A stretch of DNA of 64,000 nucleotides, from NCBI RefSeq assembly GCF_018326285.1, contig NZ_AP023362.1, positions 1,612,001 to 1,676,000 on the forward strand, given 5' to 3'. The notes beneath the pieces are model-generated. The model searched no databases. It worked only from the letters and a program-made list of their open reading frames with translations, and had not been told where the DNA came from. The translations under genes and the position numbers were made by a program. Source of the stretch: Mycolicibacterium sp. TY81 (lineage in GTDB: Bacteria; Actinomycetota; Actinomycetes; Mycobacteriales; Mycobacteriaceae). Below are positions 1 to 9,387 of the stretch, in pieces. The first letter of the stretch is position 1. Each line of letters starts with the position of its first letter.

Positions 1-457
1 CGCCGCTGCGGCCGGCGGCGAGGAAGCCGCTGAACTCGCCGAACGGCTGACCGCGCCGCTGGACTCCGCCTTGCGGCTCGCGCTGCTCGAGGCGCTGTCG
101 GAGGCGGCCGAGCACATCACCCGCGAGTTGGCGCCCGCGTCGGTCGACGTGCGCCTGCGCGGTCGAGACCCGGAATTCGCCGTGACCGGGCTGCCGGCCG
201 AAGCCGATCCACGCAGTGCCGGCGCCGATGCGGAGCTGCCTGACGGGGACGCCGCAGTCCCGGCCGGCGACGACGGCGGCACGTGGCGCGTCACCCTCCG
301 GCTGCCCGAGGGGCTGCGCAGCGGCGTGGACGCCGCCGCCCGGCGTGACGGCCTGTCGGTCAACGCCTGGCTGGTTCGCGCGGTCGGAGCGGCGCTCGGC
401 GGGCCGGCGCCACGTGACCGGAAGCGCGGCAACACCGTCACCGGCTGGGTCCGCTGA
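1..457 (+). CDS. Ribbon-helix-helix (HicB-like) protein, 5' end missing
   Basis: The frame is open from the window edge (codons begin at base 2) to TGA at 455-457, so the start lies upstream. The visible part opens with an Ala/Glu-rich helical stretch. Its last 40 or so residues look like an Arc/MetJ/HicB-type ribbon-helix-helix: a strand (WRVTLRLP), a helix (EGLRSGVDAAARRDG) and a second helix (SVNAWLVRAVGAALG). This fold usually binds operator DNA as a dimer. The DUF4097 gene begins 44 bases downstream on the same strand, so co-transcription is likely. No toxin partner is visible, so an antitoxin role is not supported. The domain call is by motif only. Confidence 0.6.
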   Translation, partial: AAAAGGEEAAELAERLTAPLDSALRLALLEALSEAAEHITRELAPASVDVRLRGRDPEFAVTGLPAEADPRSAGADAELPDGDAAVPAGDDGGTWRVTLRLPEGLRSGVDAAARRDGLSVNAWLVRAVGAALGGPAPRDRKRGNTVTGWVR

Positions 458-501
458 CGACGCCGAACCGAAGAAAACCCATCCATCGATCGGAGACCAC
501 A

Positions 502-1302
502 ATGCGAACCTTTCCCACGCCCGGACCCATCACCGCCACGATCGAACTGGGTGCCGGCGCGGTGCGCATCACCGCCGCCGATCGCGCTGACACCGAGGTG
601 CGCGTGACGCCGCGTGACCCGCTGCGGGCCGCCGACGTCCGAGCGGCCGAGCAGGCGCACATCGATTTCGCCAACGGCGCGCTGACGGTGACCGTGGGCA
701 AGAAACTGTTGTCGCTGTCGCGCGGCGCGGTCAACGTCGACATCGCGGTGCCGTCGCTGTCGAGGCTCGCTGTCGCGGTGTCGTCAGCGGACCTGCGGGT
801 CGACGGAACGATCGGCGACTGCCGGTTCGACGCTGCCAGTGGCACCGCTGCGCTCGACGCTGTCGAGGGAAACATCAAGGCCGCCACCGCTTCCGGTGAC
901 GTTGCCGTTCGCCGCCTGTCGGGCAACGCCAACGTAGCCACGGCGTCGGGGGAGCTGTCGATCGACGCCCTCGACGGCGGCCTGAAGTTCCAGGCGGCCA
1001 GCGGTTCGGCGACTGTCGCGACCTTGCGCGGGAGCGTCGACAGCCGGACCGCATCCGGATCGCTGACCGTCGCCGGCGCCGAGTCGGGATCGATCTCCGC
1101 CGCGACCGCCAGCGGTGACGTCGAGGTCGGCGTGGCCCAGGGGACCGCCGCGAACCTCGATCTGGACAGCCGGTCGGGGACCGTGCGCAGCGACCTGACT
1201 CCCGCCGCGGGCCCCGAGCACGACGACCGGCGGCTGATCGTGCACGCCCGCACCGCCTCGGGCGACATCACCATCCGCCGCGCCACGACCGTGCCTGCCT
1301 GA
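502..1302 (+). CDS. DUF4097-family beta-strand repeat protein
   Basis: A 266-residue protein with no signal peptide or membrane segment. After an N-terminal beta domain (MRTFPTPGPITATIELGAG) the second half carries repeated short units built on TASG: TASGDVAVRR, TASGELSIDA, AASGSATVAT, TASGSLTVAG, TASGDVEVG and TASGDITIRR. This is the pattern of the DUF4097 (adhesin-like) beta-solenoid family, which has no defined biochemical role. The start at 502 is the ATG just before the conserved N-terminal strand; only a weak purine stretch precedes it. It follows the ribbon-helix-helix gene closely and is likely in the same transcript. Function unknown. Confidence 0.75.
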   Translation: MRTFPTPGPITATIELGAGAVRITAADRADTEVRVTPRDPLRAADVRAAEQAHIDFANGALTVTVGKKLLSLSRGAVNVDIAVPSLSRLAVAVSSADLRVDGTIGDCRFDAASGTAALDAVEGNIKAATASGDVAVRRLSGNANVATASGELSIDALDGGLKFQAASGSATVATLRGSVDSRTASGSLTVAGAESGSISAATASGDVEVGVAQGTAANLDLDSRSGTVRSDLTPAAGPEHDDRRLIVHARTASGDITIRRATTVPA

Positions 1303-1393
1303 CGCGGTACGCCTCGTCGCGGCGATCCGTCATTGCTGATCTGGATGTGCCACCGACGGCGCCGAAGCCAGGCCGGGGCGGCACAATAGAGAC

Positions 1394-2554
1394 GTGAGTG
1401 AGCGGCTACGAGTCCTGGTGCTCGGCAGTACCGGGTCGATCGGTACCCAGGCGCTGGAGGTGATCGCCGCCAACCCCGACCGGTTCGAGATCGTCGGCCT
1501 GGCGGCCGGCGGCGGCAACGCCGAACTGCTGGCCCGGCAGCGCGCCGAGACCGGCGTCACCAACATCGCCGTTGCCGACCCGGCCGCAGCCGGGCGCATC
1601 GGCGACGTCACCTACGCGGGTGACGACGCCGCCACTCGGCTGGTCGAGGACACCGAGGCCGACGTCGTCCTCAACTCTCTGGTCGGCGCGCTCGGTTTGA
1701 AGCCGACGCTGGCCGCACTGCACTCGGGTGCCCGGCTTGCCCTCGCGAACAAGGAATCGCTGGTCGCCGGCGGCCCGCTGGTGCTCAAAGCGGCGCAGCC
1801 TGGCCAGATCGTGCCCGTCGACTCCGAACATTCGGCGCTGGCCCAGTGCCTGCGCGGTGGCACCGCCGACGAAGTGGCCCGCCTGGTGCTCACTGCGTCG
1901 GGCGGACCGTTCCGCGGTTGGGCGGCCAAGGACCTCGAGGCCGTCACGCCCGAGCAGGCCGGTGCCCACCCGACCTGGTCCATGGGCCCGATGAACACCC
2001 TGAACTCGGCGTCGCTGGTCAACAAGGGGCTCGAGCTCATCGAGACCCACCTGCTGTTCGGCATCGACTACGACCGCATCGACGTCGTGGTGCACCCGCA
2101 GTCCATCGTGCATTCGATGGTCACGTTCACCGACGGCTCGACGCTCGCGCAGGCCAGCCCGCCCGACATGAAGCTGCCCATCGCGCTGGCGCTGGGCTGG
2201 CCGGCCCGCGTCCCGGGCGCCGCCTCGGCGTGCGACTGGACCACGGCGTCGACCTGGGAGTTCGAGCCTCTGGACGACGACGTCTTCCCGGCGGTCCGGC
2301 TGGCCCGCGAGGCGGGTACCCGCGGCGGTTGCCTGACCGCGGTCTACAACGCCGCCAACGAAGAGGCCGCGGCCGCGTTCCTCGACGGCCGGATCACGTT
2401 CCCGGCGATCGTGCGGACCGTTGCTGAAGTGCTGGGCGCTGCGGATCAATGGGCCGCCGAACCCAGTACCGTGGATGACGTACTCGATGCGCAGGATTGG
2501 GCCCGGGACCGGGCGCGGCGCATCGTCGCACAGGAGGTTGTGCCCGCCCGATGA
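1394..2554 (+). CDS. dxr: 1-deoxy-D-xylulose 5-phosphate reductoisomerase
   Basis: The enzyme converts DXP to 2-C-methyl-D-erythritol 4-phosphate with NADPH, the second step of the MEP isoprenoid pathway. At 386 residues it has the usual length. Visible motifs are the Rossmann NADPH loop [11 protein letters not shown] near the start, [11 protein letters not shown], the metal/substrate motif [11 protein letters not shown], the flexible active-site loop region ASGGPFRGW...[15 protein letters not shown], and [10 protein letters not shown]. The start is GTG at 1394; a possible -10 (CACAATAGA) lies just upstream. Its TGA overlaps the ATG of rip1 by four bases, and ispG of the same pathway follows, so these three genes form a tight operon. 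Confidence 0.97.
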   Translation: MSERLRVLVLGSTGSIGTQALEVIAANPDRFEIVGLAAGGGNAELLARQRAETGVTNIAVADPAAAGRIGDVTYAGDDAATRLVEDTEADVVLNSLVGALGLKPTLAALHSGARLALANKESLVAGGPLVLKAAQPGQIVPVDSEHSALAQCLRGGTADEVARLVLTASGGPFRGWAAKDLEAVTPEQAGAHPTWSMGPMNTLNSASLVNKGLELIETHLLFGIDYDRIDVVVHPQSIVHSMVTFTDGSTLAQASPPDMKLPIALALGWPARVPGAASACDWTTASTWEFEPLDDDVFPAVRLAREAGTRGGCLTAVYNAANEEAAAAFLDGRITFPAIVRTVAEVLGAADQWAAEPSTVDDVLDAQDWARDRARRIVAQEVVPAR

Positions 2555-3786
2555 TGTTCGTGATCGGTATTGCGCTCTTCGCGCTGGCCATTCTGGTCTC
2601 GGTGGCCCTGCACGAGTGCGGTCACATGTGGGTCGCCCGGGCCACCGGGATGAAGGTGCGGCGGTACTTCGTCGGCTTCGGCCCGACGCTGTGGTCCACG
2701 CACCGGCCCAACCGGCTCGGCACCACCGAATACGGCCTCAAGGCCGTGCCGCTGGGCGGCTTCTGCGACATCGCGGGCATGACGTCGGTCGACGAGATCG
2801 CGCCGCAGGACGAGCCCTACGCGATGTACAAGCAGAAGGTGTGGAAGCGCGTCGCCGTCCTGTTCGCCGGACCGGCGATGAACTTCATCATCGGCCTGGT
2901 GCTGATCTACGGCATCGCCGTCACGTGGGGCCTGCCCAACCTGCACCCGACGACGACCGCGGTGATCGGTGAGACCGCCTGTGTGGCACCGCAGATCACC
3001 AAGACGGGGGACAACCTGTTCGGGCCGTGCCCGCACCCGGGCGCCGGCCCCGCCGCGGCGGCGGGCCTGAAGGCCGGTGACACCGTGGTCAAGGTCGGCG
3101 ACAAGCCGGTCAGCACCTTCGAGGAGATGGCGAAGGCCATCCGTGGCCTGAGCGGCACTGTCCCCGTCGTCTACGAACGCGGCGGCCAGACGTTCACCAC
3201 CACCGTCAACGTCGAGCAGACGCAGCGATTCACGAACAAGGACTCCGACACCGCTGCAACGGTCGGTGCCATCGGCGTGACCGCGGCGCCGCAGCCCGGA
3301 CCGACGCAGTACAACGTGCTGACCGCAGTGCCCGCGACGTTCACCTTCACCGGCGATCTGGCCGTCGAACTGGGCAAGTCGCTGGCGAAGATCCCGACCA
3401 AGGTCGGTGCCCTGATTCACTCGATCGGCGGCGGCGAGCGCGACAAGGAGACCCCGATCAGCGTCGTCGGGGCCAGCATCATCGGCGGCGACACCGTCGA
3501 CCGCGGCCTGTGGGTGATGTTCTGGTTCTTCCTGGCGCAGCTGAACTTCGTGCTGGGCGCGGTGAACCTGCTGCCGCTGCTGCCGTTCGACGGTGGACAC
3601 ATCGCGGTCGCGGTCTTCGAGAAGCTGCGCAATATGATTCGCGCGTCCCGTGGCAAAGTCGCCGCGGCGCCCGTGAACTACCTCAAGCTGATGCCTGCCA
3701 CCTACGTCGTGCTGGTGGTGATCGGCGGCTACATGCTGCTGACCGTGACGGCAGACCTTGTGAACCCCATTCGAATCTTCCAGTAG
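2551..3786 (+). CDS. rip1: Site-2 protease, RIP metalloprotease
   Basis: An intramembrane zinc protease of the S2P/RseP family (411 residues). In M. tuberculosis the ortholog, Rip1 (Rv2869c), cleaves anti-sigma factors within the membrane. The first membrane helix carries HECGH at residues 21-25 (zinc and catalytic Glu). A PDZ domain lies in the middle ([19 protein letters not shown]), and the C-terminal helix carries the second motif [12 protein letters not shown] with the third zinc ligand. I chose ATG 2551, which overlaps the dxr stop; AGGAGGTTG lies about 10 bases upstream. An in-frame start at 2497 would sit inside dxr. It is co-transcribed with dxr and ispG. Confidence 0.95.
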   Translation: MMFVIGIALFALAILVSVALHECGHMWVARATGMKVRRYFVGFGPTLWSTHRPNRLGTTEYGLKAVPLGGFCDIAGMTSVDEIAPQDEPYAMYKQKVWKRVAVLFAGPAMNFIIGLVLIYGIAVTWGLPNLHPTTTAVIGETACVAPQITKTGDNLFGPCPHPGAGPAAAAGLKAGDTVVKVGDKPVSTFEEMAKAIRGLSGTVPVVYERGGQTFTTTVNVEQTQRFTNKDSDTAATVGAIGVTAAPQPGPTQYNVLTAVPATFTFTGDLAVELGKSLAKIPTKVGALIHSIGGGERDKETPISVVGASIIGGDTVDRGLWVMFWFFLAQLNFVLGAVNLLPLLPFDGGHIAVAVFEKLRNMIRASRGKVAAAPVNYLKLMPATYVVLVVIGGYMLLTVTADLVNPIRIFQ

Positions 3787-3795
3787 GAGACCGTG

Positions 3796-4962
3796 ATGAC
3801 CTCCATCGGTTTGGGTATGCCGGGTGTCGGCAGTGAACCGCCGGCCCCGCCGACCCTGGCGCCGCGCCGCAAGACTCGTCAGCTGATGGTGCGCGACGTC
3901 GGCGTCGGCAGCGACTACCCGATCGCGGTGCAGTCGATGTGCACCACGAAGACCCACGACGTGAACGCCACGCTGCAGCAGATCGCCGAGCTGACGGCGT
4001 CCGGTTGCGACATCGTGCGCGTGGCCTGTCCGCGGCAGGAGGACGCCGACGCGCTGGCAGAGATCGCTCGCCACAGCCAGATTCCGGTGATCGCCGACAT
4101 CCACTTCCAGCCCAAGTACATCTTCGCGGCGATCGACGCCGGCTGCGCCGCGGTGCGCGTGAACCCGGGCAACATCAAGGAGTTCGACGGCCGGGTCAAG
4201 GAGGTCGCCAAGGCCGCCGGTGCTGCCGGCATCCCGATCCGCATCGGCGTCAACGCCGGTTCGCTGGACCCGCGGCTGCTCGAGAAGTACGGCAAGGCGA
4301 CCCCGGAGGCGCTCGTCGAGTCGGCGCTGTGGGAGGCCTCGCTGTTCGAGGAACACGGCTTCGGTGACATCAAGATCAGCGTCAAGCACAACGACCCGGT
4401 GATCATGGTCGAGGCCTACCGGCAGCTGGCCGCGAAGTGCGACTACCCGCTGCACCTCGGCGTGACCGAGGCCGGTCCGGCGTTCCAGGGGACCATCAAG
4501 AGCGCCGTCGCGTTCGGGGCGCTGCTGAGCGAGGGCATCGGCGACACCATCCGGGTGTCCCTGTCCGCACCGCCGGTGGAAGAGGTCAAGGTCGGTAACC
4601 AGATCCTGGAGTCGCTGAACCTGCGGCCCCGCGGCCTGGAGATCGTGTCGTGCCCGTCCTGCGGACGTGCCCAGGTGGACGTCTACACGCTCGCGAACGC
4701 GGTGTCGGCCGGCCTCGACGGGCTCGACGTGCCGCTGCGCGTGGCCGTCATGGGCTGCGTCGTCAACGGGCCGGGCGAGGCACGCGAGGCGGACCTCGGC
4801 GTGGCGTCCGGCAACGGCAAGGGCCAGATTTTCGTGCGCGGCGAGGTGATCAAGACCGTGCCCGAGTCGCAGATCGTCGAGACCCTGATCGAAGAGGCGA
4901 TGCGAATCGCCGCCGAGTCGGGAACCGATGCGAGCGGTTCGCCCGTCGTAACCGTAAGCTGA
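3796..4962 (+). CDS. ispG: 4-hydroxy-3-methylbut-2-enyl diphosphate synthase
   Basis: A [4Fe-4S] enzyme converting MEcPP to HMBPP late in the MEP pathway. The TIM-barrel half contains [41 protein letters not shown] and VNPGNIKEF. The C-terminal half holds the cluster cysteines in [14 protein letters not shown] and [10 protein letters not shown]. At 388 residues the length is normal. GTG 3793 and ATG 3796 are adjacent; ATG was preferred because it matches the N-terminus (MT...GLGMP) I remember for mycobacterial homologues. TAGGAGA at the rip1 stop can serve as the ribosome site. It is the third gene of the dxr-rip1-ispG operon. Confidence 0.96.
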   Translation: MTSIGLGMPGVGSEPPAPPTLAPRRKTRQLMVRDVGVGSDYPIAVQSMCTTKTHDVNATLQQIAELTASGCDIVRVACPRQEDADALAEIARHSQIPVIADIHFQPKYIFAAIDAGCAAVRVNPGNIKEFDGRVKEVAKAAGAAGIPIRIGVNAGSLDPRLLEKYGKATPEALVESALWEASLFEEHGFGDIKISVKHNDPVIMVEAYRQLAAKCDYPLHLGVTEAGPAFQGTIKSAVAFGALLSEGIGDTIRVSLSAPPVEEVKVGNQILESLNLRPRGLEIVSCPSCGRAQVDVYTLANAVSAGLDGLDVPLRVAVMGCVVNGPGEAREADLGVASGNGKGQIFVRGEVIKTVPESQIVETLIEEAMRIAAESGTDASGSPVVTVS

Positions 4963-5033
4963 GCACAGTTCTGTGACTACGGTCACGGACAGCCCCAACT
5001 AGCAACCAGGTCACACTCGCAGAAGGTCGGTGA

Positions 5034-5888
5034 ATGTCGGCTCCTCCGCTGTTCCGGATCGCAGATGCGCGCCGGATCTCAGTGGTGCGCGAGGTCGCCC
5101 AGGTGCAGCAGGTCTTCGACGAGGATCCGGTCGGCACCTGCATGGTGGCGGCTCGCGTCGGCGACCACGGCCTCGATCCGGTGGCCATCGGCGGTGAGCT
5201 GTGGACGCGTAGCCGGCCCGCCGAGTCGCTGTGCTTCGCCGGGGTGAACCTGATTCCGATGCGGGGTACCGCGGCCGACATGATGGTGTTCGCCGACAAG
5301 GTCATGAGTGCGCCGCGGCGGTGTTCGTCGCTCGTGGGCCGCGCCGAGTTGGTGCTGCCGATGTGGCAGCAGCTGGCCCAGGTGTGGGGCCCGGCCCGCG
5401 AGGTCCGCGACTGCCAGCCGCTGCTGACTCTGTCCGACGCTCCGCAGTGCCCCGTCGACCCCGCGGTGCGCCCGGTCCGGATGGACGAGCTGGACGCGTA
5501 TGTCGTTGCGGCAGTGGACATGTTCATCGGTGAGGTGGGTGTCGACCCGCGGATGGGCGACGGCGGCCGCGGCTACCGCCGCCGGCTGGCGGGACTGATC
5601 GCCGCGGGCCGGGCCTGGGCGCGGTTCGAGGACGGCCAGGTCGTGTTCAAGGCGGAGATCGGCGCCCAGACGTCGCGGGTCGGTCAGATCCAGGGTGTGT
5701 GGGTACACCCGGACTGGCGTGGCCGCGGTCTCGGTGCCGCCGGCACGGCAAGCTTGGCGTCGGCGGTGCTGCGCAGCGGCCGGACGCCCAGCCTCTACGT
5801 CAACGATTTCAACGCCCCGGCTCGGGCGATCTACCGGCGTATCGGGTTCAGCCAGCTGGGTACGTACGCCACCGTGCTGCTGGACTGA
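5034..5888 (+). CDS. GNAT-family acetyltransferase with DUF4081 N-terminus
   Basis: A 284-residue protein resembling M. tuberculosis Rv2867c, which also lies next to ispG. The N-terminal half (about 1-130) matches the DUF4081 type seen before GNAT domains. The C-terminal half is a GNAT fold with the acetyl-CoA loop QGVWVHPDWRGRGLGAAGT (roughly residues 220-240), followed by SLYVNDFNAPARAIYRRIGF, the usual last helix and strand. The substrate is unknown. ATG 5034 is 71 bases after ispG and may belong to the same transcript. Confidence 0.85.
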   Translation: MSAPPLFRIADARRISVVREVAQVQQVFDEDPVGTCMVAARVGDHGLDPVAIGGELWTRSRPAESLCFAGVNLIPMRGTAADMMVFADKVMSAPRRCSSLVGRAELVLPMWQQLAQVWGPAREVRDCQPLLTLSDAPQCPVDPAVRPVRMDELDAYVVAAVDMFIGEVGVDPRMGDGGRGYRRRLAGLIAAGRAWARFEDGQVVFKAEIGAQTSRVGQIQGVWVHPDWRGRGLGAAGTASLASAVLRSGRTPSLYVNDFNAPARAIYRRIGFSQLGTYATVLLD

Positions 5889-6075
5889 CGTTTTCGCGCC
5901 CGACATGCGCGTTGGGCACGCGACACGCCGGGCGGGCGGTGTGGAACGTCGATCTCGAGGTCGCCCGCCGGGGGCCGGCAAGGCTCGCAATCCGGCGTAG
6001 CTCACAAAACTGTCACGGTTGTATCTCGGTGTGCCTCCATGCCACGGGCTGGTCACACTTCTAACATCAGCCCCA

Positions 6076-7890
6076 ATGGCAACGCACACATCATCCGTTT
6101 CACGCTCGGCCGCGTTGTTGTCGGTGGTGGCGGTCGCAGGAGCGATGACGGCCTGCACCCCGAAGCCCAACGGCCCCGAGCCCACCGCGCAGGCGTTCTT
6201 CGCCGCGCTCGGCCGCGGCGACACCGGTGCCGCCGCCGACCTGTCCGACAAGCCCAACGAGGCCCGCACCGCGATCAACCAGGCCTGGTCCGGCCTGCAG
6301 GCGACCAAGCTCGACGCGCAGGTGCTCGGCTCCAAGTACACCCAGGACACCGGCAAGATCACCTACCGGTACACCTGGCACCTGCCCAAGGACCGCACCT
6401 GGGCCTACACCGGACAGCTCAACATGATCCGGCAGGACGGCCGGTGGCAAGTCCGTTGGGGCAGCACGGATTTGCATCCCAACCTGGGGGAGCACCAGAG
6501 CTTCCAGCTGCGCGCCGACCAGCCGATCCGCGCCTCGGTCAACGAACTCGGCGGCACGAACGTTCTGGTACCGGGGTACCACTACAACTACGCGCTGAAC
6601 GCCCGGTCCGCGGCGGGCGAGCTGATGCGGACCTCCCGCGTGGTCGCCGACGTGCTGCGGCAGTTCGACAACACCATGGACGCCCAGCGGCTCGCCGAAC
6701 AGGCCAGCTCGTCCACCGGACCGCTCAACCTGATCACCCTGCGCCGCGAGGACAACGACAAGGTGTCGGGGTTGCTCGGCCATCTGCCCGGTGTGGTGAT
6801 CACCCCGCAGCCGGAGATGGTCCCCACCGATCCCCGATTCGCGCCGGCCATCGTCACCGAGGTCAAGAAGCAGGTCGCCGATCAGCTGGTCGGCCAGCCG
6901 GGTTGGCGCGTCGTCAGCGTCAACCAGAACGGCGCCGACATCGACGTCCTGAACGAGGTCCCGGGTAAGCCGGCCCCGTCGATCACCATCAGCCTGGACC
7001 GCAACGTGCAGAACGCGGCCCAGGATGCGGTGAACATGGTGGGCCGCAAGGCGATGATCGTCGCCATCAAGCCGTCGACCGGCGAAATCCTGGCCGTGGC
7101 CCAGAACGCGGCCGCCGACGCCGACGGCCCCACCGCCACCATGGGCCTCTACCCGCCCGGGTCGACGTTCAAGATGGTCACCGCCGGCGCTGCCATCGAG
7201 ACCGACATGGCCGGGCCCAACACGCTGCTCGGCTGCCCCGGCACCATCGACATCGGGCATCGCACCATCCCGAACTACGACCGGTTCGACCTCGGCGTCG
7301 TCCCGATGTCGAGGGCCTTCGCGAACTCGTGCAACACGACCTTCGCCGAACTGGCCAGCCGGATGCCGCCGCGCGCCCTGACGAACGCGGCCGCGCAGTA
7401 CGGCATCGGCGCCGACTACCAGGTCGCCGGCATCGACACCGTCACCGGGAAGGTGCCGCCCACCGTGAACCTGGCCGAGCGCACCGAGGACGGCTTCGGC
7501 CAGGGCAAGGTGGTGGTCAGCCCGTTCGGCATGGCACTGGCGGCGGCGACGGTCGCGGCCGGAAAGACCCCGCTCCCGCGGCTGATCGAAGGCCGCCCGA
7601 CTACCGTCTCCGGCAATACGGCGCCGATCACGCCCAAGATGGTCGACGGTCTACGGCCCATGATGCAGCTGGTGGTGACCAACGGCACAGCCAAGGATCT
7701 GCGCGGCAGCGGCGACGTGCGCGGCAAGACCGGGGAAGCCGAGTTCCAGGGTGGTTCGCACGCCTGGTTCGCCGGCTACCGCGGTGACATGGCCTTCGCG
7801 GCCCTCATCGTCGGCGGTGGCGGGTCGGAGACGGCGGTTCGGATGTGCCGGGACATGTTCAAGGGCCTGCCGCCCGATTACCTGGCCTGA
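6076..7890 (+). CDS. Penicillin-binding lipoprotein (class B PBP, transpeptidase)
   Basis: The 604-residue counterpart of M. tuberculosis Rv2864c. The N-terminus is a lipoprotein signal: hydrophobic LLSVVAVAGAMTAC with the lipidated Cys at 27. A MecA-like N-terminal domain (about 35-150) follows, then a dimerisation region, then the transpeptidase domain with all three active-site motifs: SxxK in PPGSTFKMV, SxN in FANSCNTTF, and KTG in RGKTGEAEF. It should act outside the membrane on peptidoglycan stems. ATG 6076 was chosen because it places the signal peptide correctly; the frame opens earlier, at 6019, but adds a non-signal leader. The 187 bases upstream hold no gene. Confidence 0.92.
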   Translation: MATHTSSVSRSAALLSVVAVAGAMTACTPKPNGPEPTAQAFFAALGRGDTGAAADLSDKPNEARTAINQAWSGLQATKLDAQVLGSKYTQDTGKITYRYTWHLPKDRTWAYTGQLNMIRQDGRWQVRWGSTDLHPNLGEHQSFQLRADQPIRASVNELGGTNVLVPGYHYNYALNARSAAGELMRTSRVVADVLRQFDNTMDAQRLAEQASSSTGPLNLITLRREDNDKVSGLLGHLPGVVITPQPEMVPTDPRFAPAIVTEVKKQVADQLVGQPGWRVVSVNQNGADIDVLNEVPGKPAPSITISLDRNVQNAAQDAVNMVGRKAMIVAIKPSTGEILAVAQNAAADADGPTATMGLYPPGSTFKMVTAGAAIETDMAGPNTLLGCPGTIDIGHRTIPNYDRFDLGVVPMSRAFANSCNTTFAELASRMPPRALTNAAAQYGIGADYQVAGIDTVTGKVPPTVNLAERTEDGFGQGKVVVSPFGMALAAATVAAGKTPLPRLIEGRPTTVSGNTAPITPKMVDGLRPMMQLVVTNGTAKDLRGSGDVRGKTGEAEFQGGSHAWFAGYRGDMAFAALIVGGGGSETAVRMCRDMFKGLPPDYLA

Positions 7891-7921
7891 CCGAAGCCCC
7901 TGACATGAGTAGCCTGTTTGG

Positions 7922-8503
7922 GTGACCAACAGCGACGAGATCGCGGTCCTGCGCGTCTCCGACGCCGACCGCAACGGCACGCTCCGGCGGCTGCACAACG
8001 CGGTGGCCCTGGGGCTCATCGACATGGACGAGTTCTCCGAGCGGTCCGCGCTGGTCGCTCTTGCCCGTCAGCAGGGCGAGCTGGCGGTGCTGGTCGGCGA
8101 CCTGCCCGCGCCCAACGCGATCGTGACGGGCTCGGCCGACCGCGTCGAGCTGCGCGGTGTCATGGGGTCGCTCAAGCGGCAGGGTGAGTGGGTCGTGCCG
8201 ACCCGGCTAGCGCTGGTCCGCCGCGTCGGCTCGATCGACCTGGACCTGACCCGGGCCCGGTTCGGCGGGCCCATCGTGGTCATCGAACTCGATCTCAAGT
8301 TCAGCTCTCTGGATCTCCGGCTGCCCGAGGGCGCCAGCGCCTCCATCGACGACGTCGAGGTGGCGGTCGGCAGTGCCACCGACCATCGCAAGGACGCGCC
8401 CGCCGACGGCACCCCGCACGTCATCCTCACCGGGCGGGTGGTCTTCGGGTCGGTCGATATCCGCGGGCCGCGCCGGACGTGGTTCGGCCGCGGCGACCGA
8501 TAA
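7922..8503 (+). CDS. DUF1707 domain protein with LiaF-like C-terminus
   Basis: A 193-residue soluble protein. Residues about 8-60 (LRVSDADRNGTLRRLHNAVALGLIDMDEF) match the DUF1707 (SHOCT-like) helical domain common in actinobacteria. The remainder is beta-rich with short repeats (VRRVGSIDLDLTRA, ELDLKFSSLDLRLPEGA, GRVVFGSVDIRGPR), resembling the cell-wall-active antibiotic response (LiaF/DUF2154) domain. GTG 7922 has essentially no ribosome site (TTTGGGTG), so the message may be leaderless or nearly so. It sits between the PBP and map genes. A membrane-stress role would be a guess from domain type. Confidence 0.75.
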   Translation: MTNSDEIAVLRVSDADRNGTLRRLHNAVALGLIDMDEFSERSALVALARQQGELAVLVGDLPAPNAIVTGSADRVELRGVMGSLKRQGEWVVPTRLALVRRVGSIDLDLTRARFGGPIVVIELDLKFSSLDLRLPEGASASIDDVEVAVGSATDHRKDAPADGTPHVILTGRVVFGSVDIRGPRRTWFGRGDR

Positions 8504-8528
8504 CTCCGGCGCTCGCTAAGCTGGGACG

Positions 8529-9386
8529 ATGTCTGTTCGAACCGCGCTTCGCCCCGGCGAGGTGTCTCCGACCCTGCCGGTGCCCAAGTCGATCCCGCGC
8601 CCCGAGTACGCGTGGAAGCCGACGGTGCGCGAAGGCAGCGAGCCCTGGGTGCAGACGCCCGAGGTGATCGAGAAGATGCGCGTCGCCGGCCGCATCGCGG
8701 CCCAGGCGCTCGCCGAGGCCGGCAAGGCCGTCGCACCCGGCGTCACGACCGACCACCTGGACCGGGTGGCGCACGAGTACATGCTCGACCACGGCGCGTA
8801 CCCGTCGACGCTGGGCTACAAGGGTTTTCCCAAGTCCTGCTGCACCTCGCTGAACGAGATCATCTGCCACGGCATCCCCGATTCGACGGTGATCGAGGAC
8901 GGTGACATCGTCAACATCGACGTCACCGCCTACAAGGACGGCGTGCACGGCGACACCAACGCCACCTTCCTGGCCGGCGACGTGTCCGAGGAGCACCGCC
9001 TGCTGGTCGAGCGCACCCACGAAGCCACCATGCGGGCCATCAAGGCCGTCAAGCCGGGGCGGCAGCTGTCGGTGATCGGCCGCGTCATCGAGTCGTACGC
9101 AAACCGGTTCGGCTACAACGTGGTTCGCGACTTCACCGGGCACGGCATCGGCGAGACGTTCCACAACGGCCTGATCGTGCTGCACTACGACAAGCCCGAG
9201 GTCGACACCGTGCTGGAGCCGGGCATGACCTTCACCATCGAGCCGATGATCAACCTCGGCTCGCTGGACTACGAGATCTGGGACGACGACTGGACCGTCG
9301 CGACCGTGGACAAGAAGTGGACGGCGCAGTTCGAGCACACCCTCGTGGTGACCGACGACGGCGCCGAAATCCTGACCCTGCCGTGA
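8529..9386 (+). CDS. map: Methionine aminopeptidase, type I with N-terminal extension
   Basis: Removes the initiator methionine from nascent proteins. At 285 residues it has the same length as M. tuberculosis MapB (Rv2861c). The Pro-rich extension (about 1-40) is the ribosome-contacting type seen in MetAP1c. All catalytic residues are in place: substrate His114 (CHGIPDS), metal ligands Asp131 (NIDVTAY), Asp142 (HGDTNATF), His205 ([10 protein letters not shown]), Glu238 (TIEPMI) and Glu269 (QFEHTLVV). Only one base separates it from the GTG of cobQ, so the two may be co-translated. Confidence 0.96.
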   Translation: MSVRTALRPGEVSPTLPVPKSIPRPEYAWKPTVREGSEPWVQTPEVIEKMRVAGRIAAQALAEAGKAVAPGVTTDHLDRVAHEYMLDHGAYPSTLGYKGFPKSCCTSLNEIICHGIPDSTVIEDGDIVNIDVTAYKDGVHGDTNATFLAGDVSEEHRLLVERTHEATMRAIKAVKPGRQLSVIGRVIESYANRFGYNVVRDFTGHGIGETFHNGLIVLHYDKPEVDTVLEPGMTFTIEPMINLGSLDYEIWDDDWTVATVDKKWTAQFEHTLVVTDDGAEILTLP

Positions 9387-9387
9387 T

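Noticed and set aside
2446..4998. An 850-codon open frame on the minus strand
   Set aside because: It lies entirely antisense to dxr, rip1 and ispG, has low-complexity composition with many Arg, Asp, Gly and His, and no motif; an effect of GC-rich third positions.
5889..6075. Possible small gene before the penicillin-binding lipoprotein
   Set aside because: Short frames only, no ribosome site and no protein-like composition.
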